Below, piece after piece: positions 52,892 through 62,861 of a DNA stretch of 64,000 bases. This stretch comes from Isochrysis galbana (Eukaryota; Haptophyta; Isochrysidales; Isochrysidaceae), in assembly GCA_018136815.1 (NCBI GenBank), contig CM030934.1, forward strand, positions 6,178,698-6,242,697, read 5' to 3'. The notes below the pieces were generated by a model that was given only the letters and a program-made list of their open reading frames with translations, ran no database searches and was not told the DNA's origin. Numbering within the stretch: position 1 is the stretch's first letter; every line of letters starts with the position of its first letter. Made by a program: the position numbers and the translations under genes.

Positions 52892-55800
52892 ATGGGCGTG
52901 GGCCTCGCGCTGCTGCTCGCCGCGCTCGCCCACGCGCGGCGCAGCGTGCAGCAGGCCACCTCGTGCGGTCTCGACCAGCCTTACACAAAGACAGAGGTGC
53001 AGATCTGGCCCACACGCTGGTGTGCCATGATTGCCACAAGTTCACAGAGCTACGATCCACAGGCCGAGGCGGAGTGCAACCGGCACTTCGTCGCGAACCA
53101 AGACGACAACTACGTGAGCGAGTGTGTCTACATGCTCGACGGAGACACGTACAAGTGCATCCTCCAATGGCCGCCAACTTACGAGTGCCCACCATCTCCA
53201 CCGCTAACTCCGCCGCCCCCCACGCCACCAGTCCTCTCATCGCCGCCGCCCTGGCTCATGCCGCCACCTGTCCCGCCGTTGCCTCCAAGGCCGCCGCCAC
53301 CAGTCCTCTCATCGCCGCCGCCCTGGCTCATGCCGCCACCTGTCCCACCGTTGCCTCCAAGGCCGCCGCCACCGCCATTGTCACCCGTCCCCTGCGGGCT
53401 CGATCAGCCGTATACGCAGACAAAGACCAACATCTGGCCGAGCTGGTGTGGCAGCCTGGCAACGCCGTCCGAGACGCCAGTTGAGTCAGACGAGGCGGCA
53501 TGCGACTCGCACTATGTCTCCAATAAGGCGGAGGCCGACGCCGAGCACTACGTCAGCGAATGCCTGTACACGTACGTGCCGAACGATGGCAAGTACAAGT
53601 GCATCCTCATGTGGCCTCCCAGCTACGAGTGCTCGCCGCCACCAAACCCATCACCGCCGGCACCTGTATCGCCGCCTTTCCCCTCTCCACCCGTCCTGTT
53701 GCCACCACCCTGGCTCATGCCACCGCCCAAGCCACCGTTGCCACCCGGGCCGCCGCCGCCGCCGTTATCGCCGATCCCATGCGGATTGGATCAACCGTAC
53801 ACGCAGACCAAGACCAACATCTGGCCGAGCTGGTGCGGCAGCCTGGCCACGCCCTCAGAAAGCCCTGTCGAGTCGGATGAGGCGGCGTGCGATTCCCACT
53901 ACGTCTTCAACACCCAGGAAAACTACGTGAGCGAGTGCCTCTACACGTACGTGCCGAACGACAGCAAGTACAAGTGCATCCTCATGTGGCCTCCCAGCTA
54001 CGAGTGCCCGCCACCCTCGCCGCCACAGCCCGCACTGCCCGATACTTCGGCACCGCCGCCTCTTCCCTCTCCACCCGTCATGTTGCCGCCACCCTGGCTC
54101 ATGCCACCGCCCAAGCCACCGTTGCCACCCGGGCCGCCGCCACGGCCGTTATCGCCGATCCCATGCGGATTGGATCAACCATACACGCAGACCAAGACCA
54201 ACATCTGGCCGAGCTGGTGCGGCAGCCTGGCCACGCCCTCAGAAAGCCCTGTCGAGTCGGATGAGGCAGCGTGCGATTCCCACTACGTCTTCAACACCCA
54301 GGAAAACTACGTGAGCGAGTGCCTCTACACGTATGTGCCGAACGACAGCAAGTACAAGTGCATCCTCATGTGGCCTCCCAGCTACGAGTGCTCGCCGCCA
54401 CCAAACCCGTCGCCACCAGCACTGGCACCGCACGACACCTCGCCACCCTTACCGCCCACGATCACCCCATCGCCGCCAAGCCCGACGCCTCCGCCAGCGA
54501 CCACTCTTCCAGCGCCGTCGAGCCCGATTGCCCCGCCGGCGACAACTTCACCGGCGCCTTCCAACCCGCCATACCCGCCGGCGACCACACTTCCACCACC
54601 CTCTGTTCCTGCACCGATCCCGGTGCCTCCTGTCCTGCTGCCGTCGCCATCGCTGCCAACGCAGCAGCCCGCGCCACCGCCTATGCCGTTTCCTCAGTCC
54701 CCGCTGCCGTCGCCGCCGCCCGTCCCCCATCCCCCGCCGACTACGCCTCCTACTCCACAGTCACCACCGCAACCTCCATCTTCAGCGGCACCCACTCCCT
54801 CCTCAAAGCCCCTATCTCCTACGCCATCTCAGCCACTTGCGCCTCCAGCTCCCGTTGTACCGCCCGTGCCTGCTCCTTCAACTTCTCCTGCACCCATGAG
54901 CCCGCCATCCCCTGATGCACCACCATCAATCATGCCGATGTTGCCTGTGGGGCCGGGCAGCCCACCCTCACCTCCATCCCCCGTGGAGCCGCCGAATATG
55001 CCAGCTCCACCGCCCTTGCCTCCGGCTATGCCTTCACCCCCTTCTGCACCCATGAGCCCGCCATCCCCCGATGCACCACCATCAATCACGCCGATGCTGC
55101 CCGTGGGGCCGGGCAGCCCGCCCTCACCTCCCTCCCCAGCGGAGCCGCCGAATGTGCCAGCTTCACCGCCCTTGCCTCCGGCTATGCCTTCACCCCCTTC
55201 TGCACCCATGAGCCCGCCATCCCCCGATGCACCACCATCAATCACGCCGATGCTGCCCGTGGCGCCGGGCAGCCCGCCCTCACCTCCCTCCCCAGCGGAG
55301 CCGCCGAATGTGCCAGCTTCACCGCCCTTGCCTCCGGCTATGCCTTCACCCCCTTCTGCACCCATGAGCCCGCCATCCCCCGATGCACCACCATCAATCA
55401 CGCCGATGCTGCCCGTGGCGCCGGGCAGCCCGCCCTCACCTCCCTCCCCAGCGGAGCCGCCGAATATTCCAGCTTCACCGCCCTTGCCTCCCGCCATGCC
55501 GCCGCCCAATCTCCCGCCCCCTCTCATGCCACCACCCTCGATGCCCTCATCAGCCGCCAAGCCGCCCGCAATGCCGCCCTCGGCACCGCCGCCGCCGCCA
55601 CCTGGCTTGCCGCCGCCGTCTCCTCCTATGCCTCCGCTTTCCCCCGGAGCGGCTCTCCGATATGATACATCTTTCGTCACCAACTTCAATGGTACAGCCG
55701 ATGACTTCGACCCCACCGCAGAAGCCTCTTTCACAGCCTACCTCTCGGAAACGCTAGGTGTGTCTAAGTCGCAAATCTCGCATGCCTCGCAATTCATCGC

Positions 55801-56491
55801 GCCTCGCCGGCTCTCCGAGGGTGTTCTGGCCGTGTCGACAACAATCGTCACCGGATCGCCGCAAGAGGCCTCGGATGTTGAGAAGCGAATGCGCGCTCAG
55901 GTCACGCTAGAGGAAATCACCACGGCGACTGGCGTTCAAGCTGTGGACACGAGTGACCCTTCGACCGCCATGTTGGTGATCTCGCTCGTCCTTCTTAGCC
56001 CGCCACCCTCGGCAACTCCCCCCCCGCCAGCATCTTCGCCACCACCCCCGCTTGTTCCTGCCGGCCTAGGGCAAGGCGAGATTTTCGCGCTTGCGTTTGG
56101 GATCGGCTTCGGCGTCATCTTTTGCGTACTGTTTGTGGCGCTCGCGGTATTCCTCATCCGCCGCCGCCGCCACCAACGAGCGGCCGCCAAATACGATGCT
56201 GATGGAGCGCAGCACGGCATGCGATCTAACTATTATCCTGACAATGATCTCAACGACATTGAGATAGCAGAGAACAGTGCGCAACATCGCGACCGTTCGC
56301 GCGATGGGTTGCCCCAATCCACCCTCGATTCGCTTTCTGAGAAGCCTTCGCCGAATGGAATCAGCGAAGCCGAGCGGATCCGTAGGAACCGCGCTGCTGC
56401 AGATGCGGCAGCGGCCGCGGCGCTACAGGAGGAGGATGAGCTTGCGACGCCTGGGCTCCGAAATCATCGAGACGAATTCATGGCTGTTTGA
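52892..56491 (+). CDS. Pro-rich transmembrane surface protein with four six-Cys modules
   Basis: 1199 residues, one exon. Signal peptide MGVGLALLLAALAHARR. Four copies of a module of about 75 residues follow (about residues 28, 166, 292 and 425): it starts CGLDQPYTQTKTNIWPSWCG, continues with EAACDSHYV and YVSECLYTYV, and ends KCILMWPPSYEC, with six Cys in fixed places. Pro-rich linkers (SPPP/PPWLMPPP) separate them. Residues of about 505-910 are a Pro/Ser/Ala stalk containing a 52-residue repeat in four near-identical copies. A folded region follows (ALRYDTSFVTNFNGTADDFD ... VTLEEITTATGVQAV), then a membrane span (ALAFGIGFGVIFCVLFVALA), RRRRHQR and a cytosolic tail. The architecture resembles hydroxyproline-rich algal wall/adhesion proteins (pherophorin-like in style), but the Cys module is not one I recognise. 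It likely sits in the plasma membrane with the modules outside. Confidence 0.85.
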   Translation: MGVGLALLLAALAHARRSVQQATSCGLDQPYTKTEVQIWPTRWCAMIATSSQSYDPQAEAECNRHFVANQDDNYVSECVYMLDGDTYKCILQWPPTYECPPSPPLTPPPPTPPVLSSPPPWLMPPPVPPLPPRPPPPVLSSPPPWLMPPPVPPLPPRPPPPPLSPVPCGLDQPYTQTKTNIWPSWCGSLATPSETPVESDEAACDSHYVSNKAEADAEHYVSECLYTYVPNDGKYKCILMWPPSYECSPPPNPSPPAPVSPPFPSPPVLLPPPWLMPPPKPPLPPGPPPPPLSPIPCGLDQPYTQTKTNIWPSWCGSLATPSESPVESDEAACDSHYVFNTQENYVSECLYTYVPNDSKYKCILMWPPSYECPPPSPPQPALPDTSAPPPLPSPPVMLPPPWLMPPPKPPLPPGPPPRPLSPIPCGLDQPYTQTKTNIWPSWCGSLATPSESPVESDEAACDSHYVFNTQENYVSECLYTYVPNDSKYKCILMWPPSYECSPPPNPSPPALAPHDTSPPLPPTITPSPPSPTPPPATTLPAPSSPIAPPATTSPAPSNPPYPPATTLPPPSVPAPIPVPPVLLPSPSLPTQQPAPPPMPFPQSPLPSPPPVPHPPPTTPPTPQSPPQPPSSAAPTPSSKPLSPTPSQPLAPPAPVVPPVPAPSTSPAPMSPPSPDAPPSIMPMLPVGPGSPPSPPSPVEPPNMPAPPPLPPAMPSPPSAPMSPPSPDAPPSITPMLPVGPGSPPSPPSPAEPPNVPASPPLPPAMPSPPSAPMSPPSPDAPPSITPMLPVAPGSPPSPPSPAEPPNVPASPPLPPAMPSPPSAPMSPPSPDAPPSITPMLPVAPGSPPSPPSPAEPPNIPASPPLPPAMPPPNLPPPLMPPPSMPSSAAKPPAMPPSAPPPPPPGLPPPSPPMPPLSPGAALRYDTSFVTNFNGTADDFDPTAEASFTAYLSETLGVSKSQISHASQFIAPRRLSEGVLAVSTTIVTGSPQEASDVEKRMRAQVTLEEITTATGVQAVDTSDPSTAMLVISLVLLSPPPSATPPPPASSPPPPLVPAGLGQGEIFALAFGIGFGVIFCVLFVALAVFLIRRRRHQRAAAKYDADGAQHGMRSNYYPDNDLNDIEIAENSAQHRDRSRDGLPQSTLDSLSEKPSPNGISEAERIRRNRAAADAAAAAALQEEDELATPGLRNHRDEFMAV
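54888..55500. repeat. 156-bp coding tandem repeat (four copies)
   Basis: The units around CCCATGAGCCCGCCATCCCC are near-identical at 54893, 55049, 55205 and 55361. Three copies differ by only a few bases, which suggests recent unequal exchange in the stalk of the surface protein. Each encodes 52 residues, so frame is kept. Confidence 0.9.
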
Positions 56492-57145
56492 GTGTGGCTG
56501 AGGCCTCGTTTGGTGCCTTGCCCAAAACTGCTGCGTCGAGTAAGAAGTCCGTCGGTTATAATGCACCTAGGGCCATGATGCTTCACGACGTTGCAGAAAT
56601 GAGGTCGGTTGTAATGCACCCCGATCAGGGGCATCAACGACCGTGGGCGTGAGGCGAGAAGGCGTCCATCCCATTATTCGCGAGCGCTTGAAAGTACACC
56701 CAGAGTCGAGTTCTTGTTTACCTTTAATATCTAGAAGGCGCGGGGTTAGGAGGCTTTCCTAGGCCCCTCTTGGCAACTGAGCTTGGCTCATGGTTGGCGA
56801 GAACGAAGAGGGGGCAGTGGACTCGGGAAGTAGCCCATGTAGTGCGTCTTTTTTGCCGATCGTAGGAGTCCCTCACGGCGGTCTCGTCGATCGCTATTGC
56901 TGCACAAGCGCAGAGCGCAGCCAAGACATGCCCGCGTTTCCGAGAGTTTTCGATATGAATGTGCCCCGCAAAAGTGCTCCGAGGTCCGAGGTATTCTAGG
57001 CGTATTTTGGTGTGAACTTTCAGGATCCGAGCTCGGATGTTGATGGGGTGGGGGTAAGCAGTCAGTGTTTTCAAGGAAAACGGCGTTTGAGCCTAATTAT
57101 TTTCATGAAGCAAGCTTTGAAGGTCACGTTACTTGTTACTTCGAA
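56492..57145. other. Intergenic; no gene recognised
   Basis: A small direct repeat GTCGGTTATAATGCACC / GTCGGTTGTAATGCACC at about 56551 and 56605. A minus-strand frame 56724-57074 (116 codons) has no family features. Confidence 0.45.
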
Positions 57146-57215
57146 TGTGGGACAGACTCAAATTGAGCCATCAAATGTCAGCCATCAAATGTCCATAGTC
57201 CGTTTATAATATATA
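57146..57215 (-). repeat. Dispersed repeat (diverged copy 3 of the 9275 family)
   Basis: On the minus strand: GGACATTTGATGGC (with an internal ACATTTGATGG duplication), GCTCAATTTGAGTCTGTCCC. It follows the order of copies 1 and 2. Confidence 0.6.
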
Positions 57216-57344
57216 ATACTACATAAAGTCCTATCTCTTAACCGGCGAAGCACCCTGGGAGGTGCTGCATGTCGCAGTTGTCGTGAGGATGGGGTGTGTG
57301 TACAAGATATGGAACGTCCATTTACCTTAATATATGGAGCTTTC

Positions 57345-58290
57345 AAAACTATTGTTATAGTTCGAACGATGGAGCGCGCGCCGACCGCTCCTGATCCCCA
57401 GCCCTCCGCCGTCACGACGCCCCACAGGGGCCGCCCCAAGCCGCCGGAGCCGAAGCGCTCACAGGCCGCCCCGCTGACCGACAGCGACGTCGACATGATC
57501 CTGCCTCCCTCGCCTCCCCACCAGGCACAGAAGCGGGGAACAGGGAGAGCCCTGTTCCCTGCAGACTAGCAGAGCCAGTCCCTGGCTCTGCCGCCTGCCT
57601 CTACTGGCTTGCCAGTACAACAAGGACTCCCCGCATGGTGGGTGGCAGCCTTGCTGCCACCCCCATGGCGGCAACTCCTACCAGCAGTGCACCCCTCGTG
57701 GGCGGGCACTTGACACAACAAACAATCCTTGGGGCCTTTACGGCTTCCAACCCCCCCAACAACATTGCACAAAAGTCCTACGCTGAGGCGGCCGGCCCCA
57801 AAGGGAAACTCCCACAAGAAGCAAGGCAAGCCCCACCTCAACAAGCCAAGCATAACCCGCCGCCCTCGCGCAAGCGGGCGGACCCACAATCGGAGCTAAA
57901 TCCGCCTCAACACAACACCACACAATTTGCCTCACCCCCTCATGATGAGGAGGAGGAACCGGACGACACCCCATTCTTCATACAGCTAGCGCAGCTAGCG
58001 GAAGACAAAAAGGACATCAAAAGCGAGGATGTGGCAACCTATACGAAGTACCTTCTCTCCAAGCTGGAAGGCTTGGATGCCACCCCGGATGGCATGGACA
58101 AAGGACGCAAAGGTCCTTGGATTTTCTACGTCGATGAGGACGCTCACGATCAATTCAAAGCCGCCTATGGCGACAAGCTCCAAGCGGCCCTCTCGGGTGT
58201 CTCTCACGAATTTGCAGTTACATACGGCGCTCTAGCCGACTCGGCTCCGCGCAAGTCTAGCGCCATCCGGTGTGTTCACAGCCTTAGTTC
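57345..58290 (+). mobile_element. LINE 5' part: hairpin, ORF1-like frames, truncated
   Basis: The hairpin AACTATTGTTATAGTT (57349-57364) is followed by ATG 57369. A first frame of 66 codons (MERAPTAPDPQ...) ends at TAG, and a second frame (57635-58294) encodes a 219-residue product. The second has a helical core (FIQLAQLAEDKKDIKSEDVA, YTKYLLSKLEG) and WIFYVDEDAHDQFKAAYGDK, fitting an ORF1-type RNA-binding protein. The copy breaks off near 58270. One stop or a frameshift separates what was probably a single ORF. Confidence 0.6.
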
Positions 58291-58532
58291 TTAGTTGATA
58301 GTGGATAGCCGGAGGATTCCACAACGCTACATAGCATACAAAGAGGGGGCCTTAGAGAGGTGGATAGTAGACGACGGTAAAAACAAAAAGATCGGTCGCG
58401 GATGCGACATACCTGTACCTCCCGGCTCCCGCCTGCGGGGGGCGGGGGTGCCACCTCGTCGTGAATGTGAATGTGAATATGAATATTTGAATGTGAATGA
58501 TGAATGACAGCTAAGTAGATAGAGCATCATGT
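58291..58532. other. Spacer with a short orphan frame
   Basis: The frame IPQRYIAYKEGALERWIVDD followed by a basic stretch (about 58310-58400) looks like a truncated coding scrap of unknown origin; GAATATGAATATTTGAATGT microsatellite-like sequence at 58475-58500. Confidence 0.35.
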
Positions 58533-58566
58533 TAGGCTTAGGCTTAGGCTTAAGGTTAGGGTTGGA
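58533..58566. repeat. Telomere-like interstitial repeat
   Basis: TTAGGCTTAGGCTTAGGCTT then AAGGTTAGGGTT: short tandem TTAGGC/TTAGGG-like units, too short and degenerate to be a telomere. Confidence 0.4.
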
Positions 58567-58567
58567 A

Positions 58568-58665
58568 ATACACCGGACGAGCCAAGCGCCAACCGCGCAC
58601 ACTCCCATCACGGAGTACGGGCTACGTTCCCGTCGAGGGCCATGGTCCCTGAGCACTAAGGTTAA
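58568..58665. repeat. Dispersed repeat of about 97 bp (copy 2)
   Basis: ACACCGGACGAGCCAAGCGC to GAGCACTAAGGTT; the same as 3148-3246 with scattered changes. Confidence 0.8.
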
Positions 58666-58787
58666 ACTAGGACGGGCAAGAAAACTCTGACAATAACTTT
58701 GGCCTTTCAAGGGATAAGGAACGACGTAACGGCTGGTGGAGTATCTGTCTGTTAGAAAGGGCTCGCTCCCTCTGCGGCGGCGTGAGG

Positions 58788-59539
58788 ATGGCGTCGCCCA
58801 AGCCGGTCCCCGCGACGGCTCCAGCCGAGTTCACGGATCTGTCGGTGACGGCGGAGATGGTGTCTAGGCAACGGGATGGGTCATCGAAACGGCGGATACC
58901 TTCCAGTCTCTATCGCCGGAACGCGGGGCAGCAGCAGGCAATCATGAAGCAGTATCAGGAGGGCGATGACTGCGACACACAGTCGGACGAAGAGTCGGAG
59001 GCCGATCCGGAGCAATTGGTCTACTTCGGGTGCCTGTCGCCGCAGGCCGTGATTGGCATCTTTTTTTTTCTCCTCAGCGCAGGCATATGGGCGGTTGCGA
59101 TCTATTTTGGTGTCGTCCGGAAGCCCGACATGTCAGAAATGTTTTCGCTGGACGCATGGATGGTGAGTTCGCCTGCCGCAGTCCAGAGATGAGAGGCTAC
59201 GTGCTGCATACGAGTCGTCCCAGAGCATGTATCCGGAACATACGTGTGGCACATTGATTTCTCCTCAAGGATGTCCCCGCTTGCATCTTTCAGACTTGGC
59301 CAACAAAGCTTCAAGCTGAAGCTGGATTTCAAAGGTACGACAAAGACGGCGATGGAGGGTTAGGGCCGGCAGACATCGTCGAGATTGCGCTCAAAATGCA
59401 GGGTGAGCGTCCCTCAATGAGCCAGGCTACGCAGTGGGTTGCAAAAGCCGACACGAACGGTGACGGGCTTTTAGACTTTAGAGAGTTCTGGAAGCTTCTT
59501 CAGGAAGAGCGCGCAATAGCTCAAGCAAGCCAAGGCTGA
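58788..59539 (+). CDS. EF-hand calcium-binding single-span membrane protein (2 exons)
   Basis: Exons 58788-59162 and 59294-59539, phase 0, with a 131-bp GTGAG...TTTCAG intron: 206 residues. The N-terminal 85 residues are hydrophilic and acidic (EGDDCDTQSDEESEADPEQ). A single span AVIGIFFFLLSAGIWAVAIY follows at about residue 90. Exon 2 encodes a C-terminal pair of EF-hands: loop 1 is DKDGDGGLGPADI and loop 2 is DTNGDGLLDFREF. Both have the Asp/Asn/Gly pattern for calcium, though loop 1 ends with Asp where Glu is usual. It is most likely a membrane-bound calcium sensor; the side of the membrane cannot be fixed from sequence alone. The start ATG 58788 is preferred over an out-of-context GTG six bases upstream. 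Confidence 0.8.
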
Positions 59540-60051
59540 GCCATCTTCATGGAGCGTAGCCAGTTCGCGTCCGACCCAACGAAGTCCAGGGAAGGGAAGG
59601 AGAGAAACTGAGAGCAGAGTGACACACGAAACTTGGGACCGACTACATGTCCGTGATGATGCGCAACTTTGGGAGCAAATGTAGAGTGACCTTGGGCTGA
59701 TGTGGATGCTAGCTTTCTTTATACCTTGTGTCTGGAGCTCCAAATGCCCTTGGTCTCGGACACGCGAACCTTAGGGTTCCACAGCTCATGTTCTTTAGGA
59801 GAGGGCTGAGCCACAGTGGCTGGTACTAGTGCTGCTGACTGGGTGGTGATTGCTGGCTGCCTCTGGGCTGTCTTAGGGCGGGTAGCCGTGCGCAGTGCTT
59901 TGTCGGTTGTGTTGACTTGAGACTTATTGCCATTTCCGCGAGCTATGTGAGGGCCCTCGAACCCTCAATTGTGGCAGGAGGTAACCTATCGAGGTTATGT
60001 GATGTTGTGGCCTGCAAAGGCCGCCATGTGGGTTCTTATGTAGCAATGTCG
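59540..60051. other. Intergenic, no gene seen
   Basis: 3' region of the EF-hand gene; no repeat match except at the right end. Confidence 0.5.
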
Positions 60052-60309
60052 CGGTTAGGGGGAGAGCCGCCCTTAGGTTTCCCCAAGAGGGTGCAACTCG
60101 AGGTTCCCTTTTTTTGTCACACCCCTCCCGTCTATTTAGGTATATAATTTCTACTGACCCCTAACTTCGCCCCTAACTCGGGGAAGCGAAAGCAAAGTTG
60201 ACCGCGCGCAAATAAACATAAACATGGGGACCCATCAAGCGGAAGACGTCATCGCGGGGGCCTCCCGTTTGTTTTTGCGCCTCAACTTGCAACTTGATCT
60301 TTAGGACAA
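60052..60309. repeat. Retroelement leader scraps
   Basis: GGTTAGGGGGAGAGCCGCCC (also at 31997-32016), then GAGGGTGCAACTCGAGGTTC and a T-run (also at 4970 and, reversed, at 6785). Confidence 0.6.
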
Positions 60310-62591
60310 GTCGCGTTCAACTATCGTTAAAACGATAGGGTCATGGAGCGCGCGCCGCCGCCCGCTCTCGCTGCCGCCGCCCTCGCCGCGATGGACGAAG
60401 GACTCATGGACACCCCCCTGTCGCCGAAGCGGCCGCGTCAAGACGACCCGCCCGACCAGGTGGGCGCAAGAGCCAGCGGGCCACGCCCGAACAACACAGA
60501 GAACAGAGCGACCCAAGCCTGCATGCTGGCAACAGCCAGCATGCAGCACACCCACTCCACTTTCCACAGCCCCACCAGCCACTCCACACCAGAGGGACGC
60601 TCCATCAGGGGAGGCCTCCGGGCCCGGCCCCTACACAGCCGCGAAACCGCCCTAGTGCTCCGGCACGAGGGGCCGGCCCGGCACCATCATGGACAAAGCC
60701 CCCATGGGGAAATGTCACAACATTGGGAAACAACAACAGGGAGAGGACAAGACTGGACCCCCAGAAGGGGAGGCAGACACACTGAAGGAGACGACGAGGG
60801 AGAGGCTCCCGCCATCAACACGAGACGACGAGACGACAACCGCGCCAAGTGCGCGCGTGGGCCAAACAAGACAGAGAGCCAAGCGGCTCAGCAAAGGCCT
60901 ACCTGGACGAAACGGGGGAGCCGGGGCTCCTCCTAGCGCTAGACTGGGAAAAGGCCTTTGACAGAGTCAACTGGGAATTCTACCACCTCGTACTTGAGAA
61001 AATGAAATTCGGGGGAGACTTCCGCAAATACGCGAAATCTCTCACGAACTCTGAGGCGAAACCTATTCGATACATCAAAGTTAATGGGGGCAGAAGCTTC
61101 CCGTTCAACGTAGCAAGCGGAGTCCCTCAGGGATGCCCGCTATCGCCGCTGGCCTTCCTTCTAACGGCGGAAGTTCTCACTCGCGCAATCAATGAAGATG
61201 AAGACATAGACGGCATTGTAGTAAATGGAGCCGAACTTAAAATAAGCCAATTTGCGGACGACACACAACTTTTAGCGGCTGACTACGGCAGCTTGGCGCG
61301 CGCTCTCAAATGGGTGGAGAGATACGCGGCGGCCTCGTGTGGCAAACCTAACGACCAAAAGTTCGAAGGGCTGCGAATGGGTTCTTTAAAAAGAAAACGC
61401 CCCCCCGCCAGTTTCCAGAGATACAAGTGGCTCAAAAGAAGCGAGTGTGCGACCATATTGGGAGTCCCGCTAGGAGGGGCCCAAGCCACAAAGGCCTTTT
61501 GGCGTAAGCTAATAGACACAATAGAGAAGAAAACCACCCTATACGCACCGCTCACGAGCAACCTGTCAATACACGGCAAAACGAAAGTAGCCAACTTCCT
61601 TATATACTCTATTCCCAGGTATTGGTTGCAAACGCTAGCGGCCCCGAGAGCGTTTCACACGGCCGTCAAGAGGGCCGTAGACAAAATAATGTGGACAAAC
61701 ACGCGCACCGGGCGCAGGCTGCAATGGATAAAGCATCCCGAAGTTCCGCTAAAAAACGCATCCGAAAACGGACCCCACCTAGGGTTGGGGCTACTGGACT
61801 GGGACAACCACGTTAAGGCACTACAGGCCAAATGGATACTAAACTACCTAGACGCTCGACAGGCACAATGGAAACAAGTGCTTGACGCTTGGTTTTGCCG
61901 CACGAACATGGGAAGGGCAGCGGTCCTATCGACGATCCCCATGAGCAAACTGACCGACGGCATAACAGGCACAAGCAAACTCCCGGCGTTCTGGAAACAG
62001 GCTCTGAAAAACATACGAGAACTTGAGCTCACATCGCTAAAAACGAGTAGGGAAGGACTCCTCTCACAACCCATGTGGGGCAGCCCAACGCATCCGGGTC
62101 CCAAGCTAAACCCCACGTGGGCGAAGCTATGGAATAGGCTGCAATGCAACACCATACACAACGTATTTAGAGACTACGGCGCGACGACGCCATACAACAA
62201 AGAGGAATGCGCACAATACCTCAAAAACAACGACACATACATACACTTCCAGGGAGAATACATCCCAAGAGACAAATTCCTAGGGACATGGGACACGATA
62301 GTAAGCCACTCCATGACAATGATGACGAAGCTAGCAAGCATGACCGAGAGAAGAAACACGCCGGCTAGGCGGGAGGCCGACGGACAACACCGCCCGGAAG
62401 AACCACCCCCTGAAATACACATAACGCAGGATGGGGACTACTACGCGAAAATCAAAGGCGCGTGGTATGAAGCGGAGCTTTCGTACCTGGGCACCCCAAT
62501 AATTGGAGCAAGATTACCCAACGTACCCGAGAACCTAGACACCTCCCCGCCGGCAAAATGGGGGGAGGGCTATAAATCCAACAAGAGACTC
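60310..62591 (+). mobile_element. LINE copy with internal deletion and 3' break
   Basis: It starts with the hairpin CTATCGTTAAAACGATAG (60321-60338) and ATG 60343. The ORF1-like N-terminus (60343-60936) is Pro/Thr/Arg-rich. It joins directly to reverse transcriptase at about 60925, so endonuclease and the first RT blocks are deleted. The element breaks at 62591 inside the region that continues in the copy at 32250-34185, where a nuclease-like fragment follows. Confidence 0.8.
60930..62591 (+). CDS. LINE reverse transcriptase and C-terminal region (truncated both ends)
   Basis: The open frame holds the RT motif A LLALDWEKAFDRVNWEFYH (catalytic Asp), motif B ASGVPQGCPLSPLAFLLTAE, motif C ISQFADDTQLL (the FADD catalytic pair) and a D/E region (CGKPNDQKFEGLRMG) with thumb-like helices after it. 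The C-terminal region matches 32255-33060 closely. The fingers blocks before motif A are missing, as is the C-terminal zinc finger, so the protein cannot support retrotransposition. The frame has no internal stop over 550 codons, which implies a young insertion or deletion. Confidence 0.85.
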
Positions 62592-62593
62592 GA

Positions 62594-62860
62594 ATGTCGA
62601 ACATCCTCCTCAGGGATCCGAAGGCCAAGATCCGATCGTCGCAGTACCATCCATTCTGCGGCTTTGCGCACATGGGCGAGGGCGACCTCCTGGTGGACAC
62701 GGGTGACGCGCTCCATGCCATCGAGGTGAAGCACCTCGGGAGCAAGCGCTGCGCAAAGAAGCGCAGGCACGTGCACGAGCAGGCGGTGTACTACGCGTGC
62801 TGCGCCAAACTCATCCACCCCCATCGGACGGTGTGCGCGGTCGCCGTGACCAAGCCCCAG
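62594..62860 (+). CDS. PD-(D/E)XK nuclease-like fragment joined to the LINE break
   Basis: From an ATG made at the junction (62594) a frame reads HPFCGFAHMGEGDLLVDTGD, then ALHAIEVKHLG, QAVYYACCAKLI and TVCAVAVTK. The spacing D...(E-V-K) with following helix and strand fits the core of PD-(D/E)XK nucleases (acidic residue, ExK, then an Ala/Tyr-rich helix and a V-A-V-T strand). After about 88 residues it runs into a repeat. It is in a different frame from the LINE ORF. The source protein is unknown: it may be a transposon-borne or viral endonuclease domain, or a host gene piece. Catalytic identity is inferred from one motif set only. Confidence 0.45.
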
Positions 62861-62861
62861 C

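Noticed and set aside
52368-53240. Antisense frames rich in alternating Arg-Glu over the (CT)n tract
   Set aside because: They simply translate a dinucleotide repeat and overlap the start of the real surface-protein gene.
54829-55734. 301-codon Gly-rich antisense frame
   Set aside because: It is a mirror of the Pro-rich stalk on the plus strand; no start context or family feature.
56724-57074. 116-codon minus-strand frame
   Set aside because: Some protein-like stretches, but no family match, no splice support and overlap with repeat-like DNA; not enough to call a gene.
58533-58566. True telomere
   Set aside because: Too short and degenerate, and coding genes continue on both sides.
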